A model generated the notes under the pieces. It was given only the letters and a program-made list of their open reading frames with translations, was not told the origin of the DNA and made no database searches. A program made the position numbers and the translations under genes. From contig JAIVEN010000020.1 of NCBI GenBank assembly GCA_026686845.1, positions 3,189,501 to 3,253,500 of the forward strand: DNA of 64,000 nucleotides, written 5' to 3'. Below are positions 46,723 to 59,000 of the stretch, piece after piece. The DNA comes from Adenanthera pavonina (Eukaryota > Streptophyta > Magnoliopsida > Fabales > Fabaceae). Within the stretch, counting starts at the first letter, position 1; the number at the start of each line of letters is the position of its first letter.

Positions 46723-49700
46723 ACTTTGTTTTGCAGGTCTGTCTCAAAGCTAAAAGGAACAACAAATGGTACATGGACAGTGCCTGCTCAAGTCACATGA
46801 CTGGTGACAAGGAGAAGTTCATCATCCTTAGAGACAAGAAAGGAGGAAAGGTGACCTTTGGAGGTGATCAGTATGGCAGAATAGTTGGCATTGGCATTGT
46901 GGGCAAAAATCCTGAAACATCCATTGAAGAGGTGCTGTTTGTGATAGGCCTCAACCACAATCTACTGAGCGTGAGCCAAACATGTGATAAAGGAAATTGG
47001 GTGCTGTTTGACTCAAAATTCTGCCTAGTCATCAGAAAAAGCAATCACAAAGTAATCCTCAAAGCTCAAAGGGATGGTAACTGCTATACTATTGATCTTG
47101 ATGAACTTCCTCCCTTAGATTCTGTTTGCTTAATCAGTCAGGACAATGATAGTTGGCTATGGCATAGAAGATTAGCTCATGTTAACATGAATCAACTGTC
47201 AAAACTGGTTAAAAATGAGCTAGTCACTGGCTTGCCAAAAATTGCTTTTGAAAAAGACAAAGAATGTGATGCATGCTTAAGAGGAAAGCAAACTAAATCT
47301 TCTTTTAAACCTAAAAATGTAGTAACCACATCTAGACCACTAGAACTACTGCATATGGATTTAATTGGTCCATCTAGGGTAAAAAGCATTGGTGGTAATC
47401 TGTATGTGCTTGTAATTGTAGATGATTATTCTAGATTTACATGGACATTATTTCTTTCCTCTAAAAGTGATACCTTTGATGCATTTGTAACCTTAGCTAA
47501 GAAAGTGCAAAATGAGAAAGGTATTTCCATTGTGTCTATCAGGTCAGATCATGAAGGAGAGTTTGAAAACTCATATTTTCTGGAGTACTGCAATGAGCAT
47601 GGGATTGATCACAACTTCTCAGCTCCAAGACCTCCTTAACAGAATGGAGTAGGAGAAAGGAAGAATAAAACCATTGGAGAGATGGCTAGAGCAATGCTGA
47701 ATGAAAATGAGTTATCTCAAGTGTTTTGGGCTGATGCAGTAAATACAGCAAGCTACATCATAAACAGAGCCTACATCAGATCAATCCTTGGAAAGACTCC
47801 ATATGAGCTGTACAAGGGAAGAAGCCAAATCGGTCACATCTCCATGTGTTCGGGTGCAAATGCTTCATTCACAACAATGGGAAAGAAAATCTGGGTAAGT
47901 TTGATCCCAAATCCGATGAAGGTATATTTCTGGGCTATTCTAGTAGGAGTAAAGCATATAGGGTTTTTAATAAAAAGTCTTCATTAATAGAAGAATCTGT
48001 GCATGTAGTATTCATTGAAAATGAAACTACTTCTAAACATGTTACTGATAAGGATGATCTTGTTTCAAATCTTAAAAAGTTAGATATATCTAATGAAGAT
48101 GTAATTGAGCCTCCAAACATATCTGAATCTGTTGATATAGAGGAAGATATTCATGAGAGAGTTTTTGAAGAAGGAAATAATGAAGAAACATCTCAAGAAC
48201 TCCCTAGAGCTTGGAGATATCAAAGGAATCATCCTGTTGATCAAGTGATAGGGAATGTTCAAGAGAGAGTTAGAATCAGAAAACAGTTAAGGGATCAAAT
48301 GATTAATTGTGCATTCATTTCACAAATTGAACCTAAATGCACTGAGGAAGCCTTAACTGATGAGTACTGGATTCTAGCTATGCAGAATGAATTAAATCAG
48401 TTTGAAAGAAATCAAGTCTGGGATTTAGTGCCTAGACCCAAAAATCATCCTATCATAGGTACCAAATGGGTTTTTAGAAATAAACTTGATGAATCAGGAT
48501 CAATCATCAGAAACAAAGCTAGACTGGTTGCTAAAGGTTATAATCAAGAAGAGGGCATTGATTTTGAGGAAACCTTTGCTCCAGTAGCTAGATTGGAAGC
48601 AATTAGAATTCTATTAGCATATGCATGCATGAAAAATATTTTGTTATATCAAATGGATGTAAAGAGTGCTTTTCTGAATGGATATATCATGGAAGAAGTT
48701 TATGTAGATCAACCTCCAGGTTTTGAGGATTCTACAAAACCAAACCATGTTTATAAACTGAAGAAAGCTCTTTACGGTTTAAAACAAGCCCCTAGAGCAT
48801 GGTATGATAGATTGAGTAACTTTCTAATTGACAAGGGGTTTAACAGAGAAAAAGTAGATATAACTTTGTTCACTAAGAAAGAAAACAAAGATTTACTGAT
48901 TGTTCAAATCTATGTTGATGATATTATATTTGGTGCTACTAATGAATCTCTTTGCAAGAATTTTTCCAAGCTAATGCAGGGGGAATTTGAAATATCTATG
49001 ATAGGTGAACTCAACTTCTTCCTTGAATTGCAAATCAGACAGTGCAATGATGGTATCTTCCTCAATCAATCCAAGTATCTGAAGGAATTGTTGAAGAAGT
49101 TTGGAATGGAAAATGCCAAGCCAATGGGGACACATATGGCTACTGCAACCAAACTGGACATGGATGAAAAAGGAAAACTGTTTGACATAACTCAGTATAG
49201 AAGAATGATTGGATCTCTGCTGTACTTAACTGCCAGCAGACCTGACATTATGTTTAGTATCTGTATGTGTGCAAGGTTCCAATCATGTCCCAAAGAAACC
49301 CATGCTACTGCTGTGAAGAGAATCTTTAGATATCATATTGGAACATCACATATGGGTCTTTGGTATCTAAAGGGCAATGGAGAAGATCTCAAAGGATACA
49401 CTGATGCTGATTTTGCAGGATCCAAAACTGACAGAAAAAGCACAAGTGGAACTTGTCAGTTTCTTGGAGGATCCTTAGTTTCATGGTTTAGCAAAAAGCA
49501 GAACAGTGTAGCCTTATCCACTGCAGAGGCTGAGTATGTCACAGCTGGAAGCTGTTGTGCCTAAGTCATCTGGATGAAATATCAACTGGAAGATCTTGAG
49601 GTTGAGTTAAAAGAAATACCAATCATGTGTGATAACCAAAATGCTATCAATATCACAAAGAATCCTGTCATGCACTCAAGGACAAAACATATTGAAGTTA

Positions 49701-49861
49701 GGCACCACTTCATAAGGGATTATGTTTTGAAAGGAGAAATCAGATTAGAGTACATCCCAACTGAAGATCAAGTTGCAGATATCCTGACAAAGCCTCTGTC
49801 AGAAGATAGATATTGCAAAATCAGAAGAGAATTGGGTATGGTAAATCCCAATGAATTGTAA
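46719..49861 (+). pseudogene. Copia pol: protease, integrase, reverse transcriptase, RNase H
   Basis: Protease near the start (WYMDSACSSHMTG), GAG-pre-integrase zinc region (LWHRRLAHVN...CDACLRGK), integrase core (LLHMDLIGP, IRSDHEGEF, QNGVGERKN: D, D and E present; Gly to Glu beside the second Asp). RT with DVKSAFLNG and YVDD; RNase H with STAEAEYVTAG; the end DILTKPL is usual for copia. Breaks: TAA 47637-47639, a one-base loss at about 47818-47824 (the minus-strand copy has one more A), and TAA 49562-49564. There is no Met-headed start, so expression as a gag-pol fusion is expected for the family. Confidence 0.92.
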
Positions 49862-50861
49862 GTAAATCCTTGTGTAATTCTATTTTTAAATCTTTCAACA
49901 TAGGATTAATTTTAACTTTAACATCGGAGGGTGTTTAATTTAAGTTGCAGGTGCTCCTCATGAGATTCAATGCTGATAAATTTGAAAAATGGAGCTTACC
50001 AAAATGGAACAATCAAAGAGTGAAGAAAATGGAAGAAATTCTAAACTTCAGGATCCATTCTGTGAGTTTTTAAAGATGAAATTCGTATATTGATTAGGTG
50101 TTATATAAATTTCTGTGAAAAATTGAGTTTCTGAGGAAGTCAGCATAGTCAACATTCGAATTTTGGATACCCAACAGACGAACTTCGGCCTGTTATTAGA
50201 AGGAACAGTTCTCGGTGATGCCTCAAAATTCGTCTGTTGATCCTTTAAAATTCGAATTTTCAAAGAACAAAATTTCAAAGTTATGAATGTCCAACATATT
50301 AATTATACTAATGTTTATCTCTTAACATACGAATGTTGCATAACTTTCACAAAGTGAAGAAATTCGAATTTCTGACTTAAAATTCGTCTGTTGAAACATG
50401 CTCCTCAATGTTAAATCTTTGAAAGATGAAGTTTTGTATGCTTAATTCGTCTGTTGTGTGATAGTTTGTTGGCTGCTTAGTATTTGCCTTTGAAAATTTG
50501 AACTTTGTTGGAACAAAGTTCGTCTGTTGATCTTGTGTTATCTTGACCAAGCCTCTGACAGACGAACTTTCACAAGAAAATTCGTCTGTCAGTAAGCTTT
50601 GCTGAACGATTTAACTTGTAACTGCCCGAAGTTCGAATTTTGACCCTTCAAAATTCGTCTGTCAGACGGTTACACACGTTAAAACCGACGGTTTTCATTT
50701 GAACAGACGCAACCCTATTTCTATTCTCTCTAAGTTTGTTCCAATCCTGCATTCAATCCTCTTCAATTCTGATCAAAAACCGTAATTTTCCACCGTTTAA
50801 ACTTCCTTTCGCATCCTTTAAACCTGTTCCTTGCCTCATTCTGCAACATTCATTAGTGAAA
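49862..50861 (+). repeat. Non-coding pol/third-gene gap with inverted motif array
   Basis: From about 50085 to 50680 the stretch carries repeated TTCGTCTGTTG (50230, 50384, 50447, 50519), TTCGTCTGTCAG (50583, 50663), CAGACGAAC (50176, 50571) and AAATTCGAATTT (50250 and near 50358), mainly in the reverse order of the U3 array. A pyrimidine-rich leader (50700-50861) precedes the next ATG. Confidence 0.75.
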
Positions 50862-53800
50862 ATGGCAAGAGTCAAGAATCCCGAAGCTGGCAAAGGAGTG
50901 GCTCGGCCAAAACATTCTGTAAAATCCCAATATGCCACGAAGGAAGGAGAAAAACCGAAGAGAAAGGCCGAATCCAGCAAGGGAACTCCTTCCAAATGCC
51001 AGAAATCTACACCCAAGGGAGAATCAAAGAAGGCTGGACCCTCTTCCTCAAAGGTAGCAGAACCTTCGGTCTCTGTTCCTGTTGCTGCTGAACCTGTTGC
51101 TTCCACTTCATCCTCAAGTACTGAATCTGGGGAATATGAGCTTACCACTCTGCCACTATGGAGTACTCCTCATATTTAAGAAGAATATTCGACCAAGTTT
51201 GCTAGTAAAAAGGTAATCAAACCTCATTGTGTGAACTTGGAAGAGTTTTTGATCTCTAACAACTTTGATGCTGGGATATGGTTGCTGAGATACAAGAATC
51301 TATTGAAAATACTGGAGAGGTATGATGATGAGGTAGTAAAGTCTTGGTATGTTTCCCTAAAGTATTATAATAAGAAGAAGAAGTGGGCAGTCAATCTAAG
51401 ATCAAGGACCATCTGGCTTACTGATAAGACATTTAATGAGGTGCTGGAGATCCCTGGGCAAGATGGACTTAAAATTGACATCACTGCCTCTGGATACATG
51501 GATGAGGCAGAAACTACTGATGAAGAAGGAGGTCCCTTTCTGAACTACAAGGAGAGTACTATTCTAAGCACATTATTCAGAAGGAGGGAAAATTGGCCAT
51601 CCATAAACGTGTTGAAGCCCACAGACCTCAGTGTTCAAGTGAGGATCCTGCACTACATAGTGTCCAGGATCATATTCAATAAAGGTGGCAGCTTCAATTT
51701 GATAACAAGGGCAGAGGCACATGTCATGTGTAATATCCTGAAATTTTTCCAAAAATGTTTAAGGTCCAATATTTTAAAATCTATAAAAAATTTACAAAAA
51801 CGGATATACGCCGTTTTACATGATTTAAAGCAAAGAGGTCAATTGTCTCGGTCAGAAGGAAAAATGAGAAAAATGACCATTTTACCCCTGAAAAAAAAGG
51901 GAAGAGAGAGAGAGAGAGAGAGAGAGAGCAAGAAGAATTCGAAGGCGGTGGACGTCGCGCGTGAATGAAACAAATTTTAGGAATTTTGGTGAAAATTACA
52001 CCTAATGACCCGAAAGTTTTAAAAATTATAAATATATCCCGGGTCAAGGGTATTTTTGTAAATATGAAAAATTATAGTCAAAATGAAGCTCTTATTGAGT
52101 TAAGACCAATGGAATATAGTATAAAATTTATTAAGGTCAAAATGATATTTATTGGGTAATTGAGATTTAATATTAATATCTTACCCGATAAAGGTCAGTC
52201 TGGACTGCAGGAAGAGGCAGTATTCATTCAAGAAAATGTGTGAATTTTATATTTGGACCAATTGGGATAAATATATTATGATAATTTTATATCCCAATAT
52301 AATTATAATTTATATTGTAATAATAGTAAAATATACGGCTAAAGTAGCTTTATTTGTCCAGACCGGTTCAGGATATATCTGGATAAGTAAAAACCTGAAA
52401 TTTTTGGACCAAAATACTCCCCATTTCGTGCTCCACCAGCTGCACATGGGAAAATATATTATTTAATTATTTATGTCATTTTCTTAAAGGATTTTCAAGA
52501 GCTTTCAAGAATGATTTGGTGGCAAAATATGATTGGTCCTATTTTTTATATAAGGATCCCTCTTGGCCGACTTTAGCAAGAGAGAAAGAGAGGGAGTGAA
52601 GTCTGAAACACCAAGGAAAGAAAGGAAAAACGTGAGGGAGAAGAGAAGAAAAGAAAGGAAGGAAATCAAGCCAAAAATTAAGGTAAATCTCCTTTCTTGA
52701 TTTTCTAGTATTTTAGTTATGATTTTATGAAGATAGCCATGGTTCCCAAGAGTGTTCTTCCTTTTCCATTGGGTCTCAAATTTCAGTTTTGGTATGGGTT
52801 TATAAAAAGAAGGGGTTTTGATGCCATAAAGATTTGAGAAAAACATAAGATTAAGTGAAAGGAACAAGATTTGGTATATTTGGAAGCAAGTTTTGAAGAA
52901 TTTCCTTCTTCCCTCTTACACTCCTATTTTGGGCAGTTTAATATGATAGGAAAGAGTTGGATTTTCATTGTTTTGATGCTAAAAATGGATTCCTTGGGTC
53001 CAAATTAGCTAAAAATAAGTATTGGATTCAAGGAAAACCAAGAGATAAAGAATTTGGATTTTTAGGGCTTTAGTGAGACTTTGTAAAGTAACCTTTGTTT
53101 TGAGTTGATTAAGTTGATATTGAATGATGTTTTAGGACTTGTGGAAGTTCAAGAAAGCTAGTGGAGGTATTGGTTCCAAGTGCTAAAGCAAAGGAAAACA
53201 TAAAAGGTAGCTAAGTTTCATATTCTTGCTTTATGTTCTTTCATTGTCTTTCTATGATTAATTTGTGTTGCCATATTGAAATTGTGATTTCTTTGATTGG
53301 TCTTGGCTGTAAAATGAGGGGTTTTATTCCCCGGGATGTCCATTTTCTAAGTCGTTATGCTGCCGAATTTTTTATGACCAATGTAGCAATTTATTGTTTA
53401 AAAGTGATTGATGTGATTAAATGTGATCAAATGTGAGTTATTTGACATGATTGACATAATTGCATGAAATATAACTTGCTACTGAGATTTTCCCAAATCT
53501 CATCCCCAAGCATTAACATGATAGGTTCAAGTGATGGCAAGACTCCCAAGAAGACAAGAGGCAAGGAGAGGATTAATGATGATTAGATTTATAGCCACCT
53601 TGAATGTTTGTTTTCTTGTAATTATATGTGAAATCATATGTATTTTCATGAAGCTGTGTTTTGTGGCTATGATGTTCCTTTAGAGTTATTGTGATGTTAA
53701 GAGTATATTTTGGAAGAGTTTGAATCATGTAAGTAGGTTATGTAATTAGTTTTTGAAGTTGGTATGTAAATCTATCCATTATGCGCACTGATCAGTTATG

Positions 53801-55614
53801 CAGTTACTGTTCATTCTAAATTCAGTTTTCTATATGAGTGTTATATATTTTTGGAAAGTAGACATATATAGCTTTCCAAATAGCTGAAGATCACTTGATT
53901 TGGATAAGTATATGAATTGTTATGAATTTGTGAAGACGGCTCAGAAAATCTGGAAAAGTAGTGTTGACCAAATGAATAGTATACTTCAACGAATTTGATG
54001 AATGAATCAACTGGATTAAGTCCCTGTTATATATTTTTCGCATATAGGAAATAGTTTTAGCTATTTTTAGAGACTTGAATCATCCTCATATGATTTTCCT
54101 AGATTTAGTTATGATTTTTCAAAGTTTAGCTGGGAAAATCAAATTACTAAGTGAATAGTATTTTGAAAAATTGAATTTTTCTCATTCAATCTTCTAATGA
54201 TTCAAGCTTCTAAATTAGCTCATTTAGCATTATATATGCTATTATACATGGGAAATAGTGTGAGAAAGTAAGATATGACATCATGGCTGCAATCATGCGT
54301 GGAAAGCTGATCAACATGGGACACATCATTCTTCAACGCATGATCAAGGCAAGAGATCAGAGGAAGGATTCCACACTTCCCTATACTGCTATCATTTCCA
54401 GAATTCTGCAGTATGCCAGAATTCAGCATCTTGAGAAGGGGAAGGGTAAGCCCACTGAGATCTTCAATGAGGAAGAACTGCAAAGAATGGGCATTGAAAA
54501 GGATGAAGGAAGATGGGTTGGAAAGGGAGCAGGAAGAACTGAGGATCTATTCTTTGTTAAAGGTGCCTCCCTACAGCAAGAGGGTACTTCTGAGGCTCCT
54601 GTCAGACCTACCCCTCAGCCCTCTATGCCTATCCCATCTCCCTCCAAGCCCACTCATATTCCATCCACTCCATCATCTCGTGCCAAGCCAACCAAGATCA
54701 CTGAGTTGTATGATAGCCTATATACACTCATCCTTAGCATCAGAGATGAGCAAAATGCCAAGTTTGCTCATCTGCAAGATCAGATACATCAGTTGGCAAA
54801 GAACATGAAAGTGGTTGCTGATACTTATGAAGACATCAGAAGTGCAATCCCTACCACATCAGCTCCACCTCAGCCAGGGTTCTCTGTGCCTGTCCAATCT
54901 CCAACTCCTGAGCCTCCAAGCCCCTTCGAGATTGCCTCCTCTGACCATGATGATGATATAGATGGGGATGAGCCTGCTGGAACAATGAGGACACCAAGTC
55001 CTGGTCCACCCTTGGACTATGGTTTGGAAGAAGAAGGACTTCAAGAACCAAGCCCTCATGAGCCTATGCAAGAAGATGCTCAGGATTCAATTCTATCCAT
55101 TCAAGAATCTGAGCAAGTTGAAAGACTGGTTGTAGCCATTTCAACCTCTTCTATGCATAAGGATGCCAGCAATGAAGAGAGAAGCATTGTGGCAGTTGTT
55201 GATTATGAAGCTATTGCTCACAATGCCCTGCTGCAAGCTCAGAGGAGAAGGCTTGAAGAAATGTTTCGTCCTGATGAACCAGCTCCTCCTTCTCTCGCTG
55301 CTTATGGACTCTCAGAGGAACAAAGAGCTCAGTTGGCTCTTTCCAGACAGGCAATGCAGGAGTTGCTTGAGGTCTCTGATGATGATGAAGAACCAAGTCC
55401 TGAACCTCCTGCACCAGTTGAACCAGATATTCCTTTTGCTCCTATGCCACTTCGTGCTATTCCTGTCTCTCAGATCCCTCCTCCGGCTGATTTTGTTGGC
55501 CTTCCTGATGATGCCAAAAAGGGGGAGAAGACTGGGCAAACTGGAAAGTCGGCTACTGGAAAGTCTGCTGCTGAGCCATCTGGGAAAGGGAAGACGTACA
55601 GCAAGAAGAAATGA
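50862..55614 (+). pseudogene. Third retrotransposon gene (env-position), split by a solo LTR
   Basis: Starts MARVKNPEAGKG. It has one stop (TAA 51177-51179, where the minus-strand copy has Gln) and is otherwise open to 51728. A 2552-bp solo LTR plus its TCATG duplication then intervenes, and the frame resumes at 54286 in phase to TGA 55612-55614; the two parts total 732 codons. Architecture matches the gene at 11306-13534: basic N-terminus (KPKRKAESSK), globular region (SNNFDAGIWLLRYKNLL, ILHYIVSRIIFNKGG), helix (ILSIRDEQNAKFAHLQDQI), Pro/Glu/Asp-rich region and Lys-rich tail. No signal peptide or membrane span seen. Function unknown. Confidence 0.85.
51729..54280 (+). mobile_element. Solo LTR inside the third gene of the copia element
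   Basis: TGTAATATCCTG at the start, ATATGACA at the end, TCATG on both sides (51724-51728 and 54281-54285). It interrupts the frame exactly between HVM and AAIMRGK. A TATATAAGG box at 52547-52555 sits about where an LTR promoter is expected. No body or second LTR. TGT...ACA ends and the ~2.5 kb size fit a Ty3/gypsy chromovirus LTR of another family than 34818. A GA repeat lies at 51903-51928. Confidence 0.92.
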
Positions 55615-55930
55615 TTGAAGATTTGTTTCAGAGATTAGGCTTGAGTCCTATTATTGTGTTGTATAAAGTTCTAGATGGTTGTTTGATGTTTGTACTTAGT
55701 GTTTTGAAATCAATCTTTGAAGAACTAATCTTTAATTGGTTTCTGTATAGCAACATTTGATTAAATGAATGAATGTTTTGGTTGCAATGTTTTGTACATA
55801 TTACTCTTTGAATATCTTCACTTGATCTGCTGTATATGATATCTTTTGAAATTTAATGCATATATTGAGGGGGAGCTTGTAAAAGCAAACCCAAGTACTA
55901 ATCCAGTTTATAAGATGTTTTGTCATCATC

Positions 55931-55944
55931 AAAAAGGGGGAGAA
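55931..55944 (+). other. Polypurine tract of plus-strand copia element
   Basis: AAAAAGGGGGAGAA immediately before the 3' LTR, identical to the tract of the minus-strand element. Confidence 0.93.
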
Positions 55945-57600
55945 TGTTGAATCAAGAAGTTTTGATGATTCCAAATCAACTCTTAAGAGCTTGGATTGAA
56001 GATATCAAAGGAGCTCAAAGTGTCTCAAGTGAAGAAAATCTGAGTAATCATTGCTAGGATTGTTGTAGAATCTTTTGTTATGGGTAAAAGACTTTGATTT
56101 GATGAAAAGATGTTTTAAAACGTTGATTTTATGTTAAATCATGAACTATTTGAAAAATACCCACCAACAGATGAAGTTTGAAAAGTTTATATTAAACTGT
56201 CATGTTGGAAATTCGAACTTTGACTTTGGAAATTCGAATTTCGAGCTGAAACTGAATAAGTCTGAAGAGATTCTTCTTTGACAGACGAATTTTGATTTAC
56301 CAAAATTTGAATTTTCATATGAGCCTGAAAGAAGTTTCTTAGAGACAGACGAACTTTAAGTCTTCAAAATTCGAATTTCAGACAAAATGCAATTTGTGAA
56401 AACTGAAGAAATTCATCTAAAATAATGTTAAAGTTCATCTGAAATCAATATTATCTTGAGCTTCAAAATTGCTCTCTGACTGACGAACTTTGAACATTAA
56501 AATTCGAATTTCAGAAGCTTAGGCTGTGAGTCTGTTAAAAATGAAATGTTGACATAAGAATAACAAAGTTTTGAAACTTCGAATGTTGAAGTAAGTCTGA
56601 AGAGAGGACTCTCTGACAGACGAACTTCACTCTTTCAAAATTCAAATTTTGAAGAAAGTGAACTACTGTGTCTTTTGAACGTACAATGGACAGACGAACT
56701 TTGGGGTTCCAAAATTCGAATTTCGAGGGCACTGTAGCAAATTGAAAATACTGTTCACACTTAACAGAAAAAATTTCTTCTTGAAAATTCGTATGTCACA
56801 ACATGAAAACATTTTCTAAGTTTCAAAATTTGAATTTCACTTTATGAACAGACGAACTTCAGTATTTCAACGTTGGAAGCTTTAACCTTCGGTTCCTTCG
56901 AAATTCGTCTGTTGACCAACCGAAATTCGAATTTCAGTATGTCAGAAGCATTAAATGCGGTTGGTTAACGGATAGTTTTTCAGAGTAACCGTTGGATAAC
57001 TTCCCCAACGGATAGATTTTGTCTCTAACGAATAGTTGGGACCTAAATCTATAAATACAACATCATTTGAAGTTGTGAGTAACAAATCAAACTTGTATAT
57101 ACTGAAATTCTGCCAAATCTTCTTCTCAAAAAGCTTTTACCCTCTCAACTTCAATATCTGTACTTTAACCTTTATATTTACTCTATTCAAGAGAGTTATA
57201 TCTTTGTAAACAATTCAATCTTCATCTGGAAGATAGATTTACTTGTGAGGGGATATCACAAGGGGATTGGGAAGCACATTGTGGAAGTGCTTAGAGAGAT
57301 AGAGAAAGCTCTAGAAAATAGAGCACAAGCTGTGTACTGTGGCATTTGCAAGAAGCCCGTTGAATTCTTGCAGTATAGTGAAAAATCTCAAGAGGTGTCT
57401 TGGGTACTGGATGTAGGTCAAGTGGATAGACCGAACCAGGATAAATTTCTGAGTGTTCTTCTCCCTATCATTACTTTTTCAGTTTGCTCTGCTTATACGC
57501 TGCTTTCAATATATCTTGCTTTCTTCACCTATTTCACTTTATGCAGAAAATTTTTAATCTTCCCAATTCACCCCCCTCTTGGGAAGTCAGGCTAACTAAC

Positions 57601-57601
<1 letters not shown>
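55945..57601 (+). repeat. 3' LTR of plus-strand copia element
   Basis: Same length as the 5' LTR, about 98% identical. TATAAATA at 57050-57057. An open frame at 57245-57595 lies in the R/U5 region and repeats at 44511-44705; it reads through the LTR end and is not a gene. Confidence 0.93.

Positions 57602-57648
<47 letters not shown>
57602..57648. repeat. AT/GT dinucleotide microsatellite
   Basis: (AT)n followed by about 18 TG units, within the right gypsy LTR next to the copia insertion point. The target duplication TATAT lies inside the AT part. Confidence 0.9.
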
Positions 57649-57651
<3 letters not shown>

Positions 57652-59000
57652 CATGTTTCCATTTATACTATGATATTATATGTGTGTGTATGGTTTTTCT
57701 ATATATTGTGGTATACACACAGGTAGACATCATAGTAGATGATGATGATTATATATGATGATGATGTGACATTACATGAGTTCATAACGCAACATTGAGA
57801 AACATGATGATGATGCATGATGATATGACATGAACATTACCACATGACATTGTAAGGAAAGGTGGATTAGGTGGTGATGATGATATATGATATGATATGA
57901 TATGATGAGATATGATATGGGTGAAATAAGGAAGGGATCCCTATCCCTAAAACTTCTCCTATGGTCAGGAGAGAAAGGTGGCAGTAAACTGTACCTTCCC
58001 TAAAATCACCACCAATTCGCTGTGGTTAAGGAGAAGGAGAGCCACGATCCAAGTATTAGTGTTACCTCTGGTTGGGTATACTAGTGTAAGGTGAGCTTGG
58101 TGATATCCTTGAATCAGTTCTTACTGACTGTTGGAAGGGAGTCACCTATATGAAATGTCCTGTGATGACGCCAGCTCATGGTTCTAGCTATGTGTGAGGG
58201 AGACATGCATTCTATTCCATATTGCATTTATGGCATTATTGTATAAGTTATTATATTTGTTGCTTGTGGTTATCCTCGGTTTTTGAGATTTTGTCTCACA
58301 CCCTTTTCCCATGAACTAACATTTTAGATGAAGGTTTTGGCACTAGTTCGAAGAAGATAAGGGAAGCATATCCACTCCGGTGTTAAGAATATTCAAGTCA
58401 CAATAGTATATGTGTATTGTCTATATATGTTGTACCAAGTAGGAAAGTACAATTGTAATTGCTATGAGGATCATGATGATTGTAATGTGGATGATGATGT
58501 GGTATGTATGTTTATATAATGGTCAAATTGTCTTTGGTGGCAATTAGAGTGTTTAAGTTGTAAGTTTTGGTCAAAAAATGGCCAAAATGGTGTTGGGTGT
58601 CTAAAATCTCCGTACGGAGATGGAATTGAGTGAAGTTGGTGTCTATCGATAGAGTAGGACAATATTAACTTGTAGGAGTTAGAATCAAGTCAATTGAAGA
58701 TCAGAGTATGAAGTTATGTGCGTCAGAAATTTGCCTCGAAAGTTGGAAATTGCTAATATGGAATCAATAAAAGGGGTTGTCACGGTGCCAGCAGCTTGGC
58801 CATAGCACCAAGCACTACTGTCAGGCTATGGCTGTGGCAGTACTGTAGTAGGCCATGGCCCCAACCTATTATGGTGCCCTTTTGATGTTTTTCCACTGCT
58901 TTGATTTTTTGGGAGTTAAAGTTAAGGTGTTTTGGTCTTGTTTGGTTAGTTTTTTAAATAAGTGGGTAAATTTGGAGGTGTGTTAGAGTAGGGTATTGAA
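57607..59000 (+). repeat. Right LTR of the gypsy element, second part
   Basis: Continues from 43210 and matches 35485-36892 (GAAATGTCCTGTGATGACG, GGCCATGGCCCCAACCTATT). About 0.2 kb present in the left LTR (about 36196-36410) is missing at about 58518. It ends GGGTATTGAA, a mutated terminus, then TTAGA. Confidence 0.85.

Larger units (their letters stand above)
43211..57601 (+). mobile_element. Ty1/copia Sirevirus-type retrotransposon, full length, recently inserted
   Basis: Two LTRs of exactly 1657 bp (43211-44867 and 55945-57601), TGTTGA...TAACA, with target duplication TATAT at 43206-43210 and 57602-57606. Initiator-tRNA-Met primer site at 44870, gag, pol, a third gene, and polypurine tract at 55931. 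The LTRs differ at about 30 sites by eye (about 2%), mostly transitions, so insertion is recent. Without the solo LTR inside the third gene the element is about 11.8 kb. At least six stops and two reading-frame breaks make it non-autonomous. Confidence 0.95.
34818..59000 (+). mobile_element. Ty3/gypsy chromovirus-type retrotransposon, decayed, carrying nested insertions
   Basis: Left LTR 34818-36892, primer site, gag and pol remnants, polypurine tract, and a right LTR in two parts (42305-43210 and 57607-59000). The 5-bp target duplication TTAGA is at 34813-34817 and 59001-59005. Gene order is gag, protease, RT, RNase H, integrase with a chromodomain-like tail, as in Tekay/Del-type chromoviruses. 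After removal of the hAT-like MITE and the copia nest it is about 9.2 kb. Many stops and shifts show it is old; the two LTRs also carry separate deletions. Confidence 0.9.

Noticed and set aside
51781..52867. Frames inside the solo LTR at 51781-52867
   Set aside because: Low-complexity Ser/Arg-Glu/Phe frames across a GA repeat and LTR leader; no domain.
44511..57595. Frames starting MRGYHKGIGKHIVEVLRE in both copia LTRs (44511-44705 and 57245-57595) as a gene
   Set aside because: They lie in LTR R/U5, read across the LTR boundary, and one copy has a stop after 64 residues; openness follows from near-identical young LTRs.
57612..57648. TG repeat as a regulatory or Z-DNA site
   Set aside because: It is an ordinary microsatellite in an LTR; no gene nearby that it could regulate.
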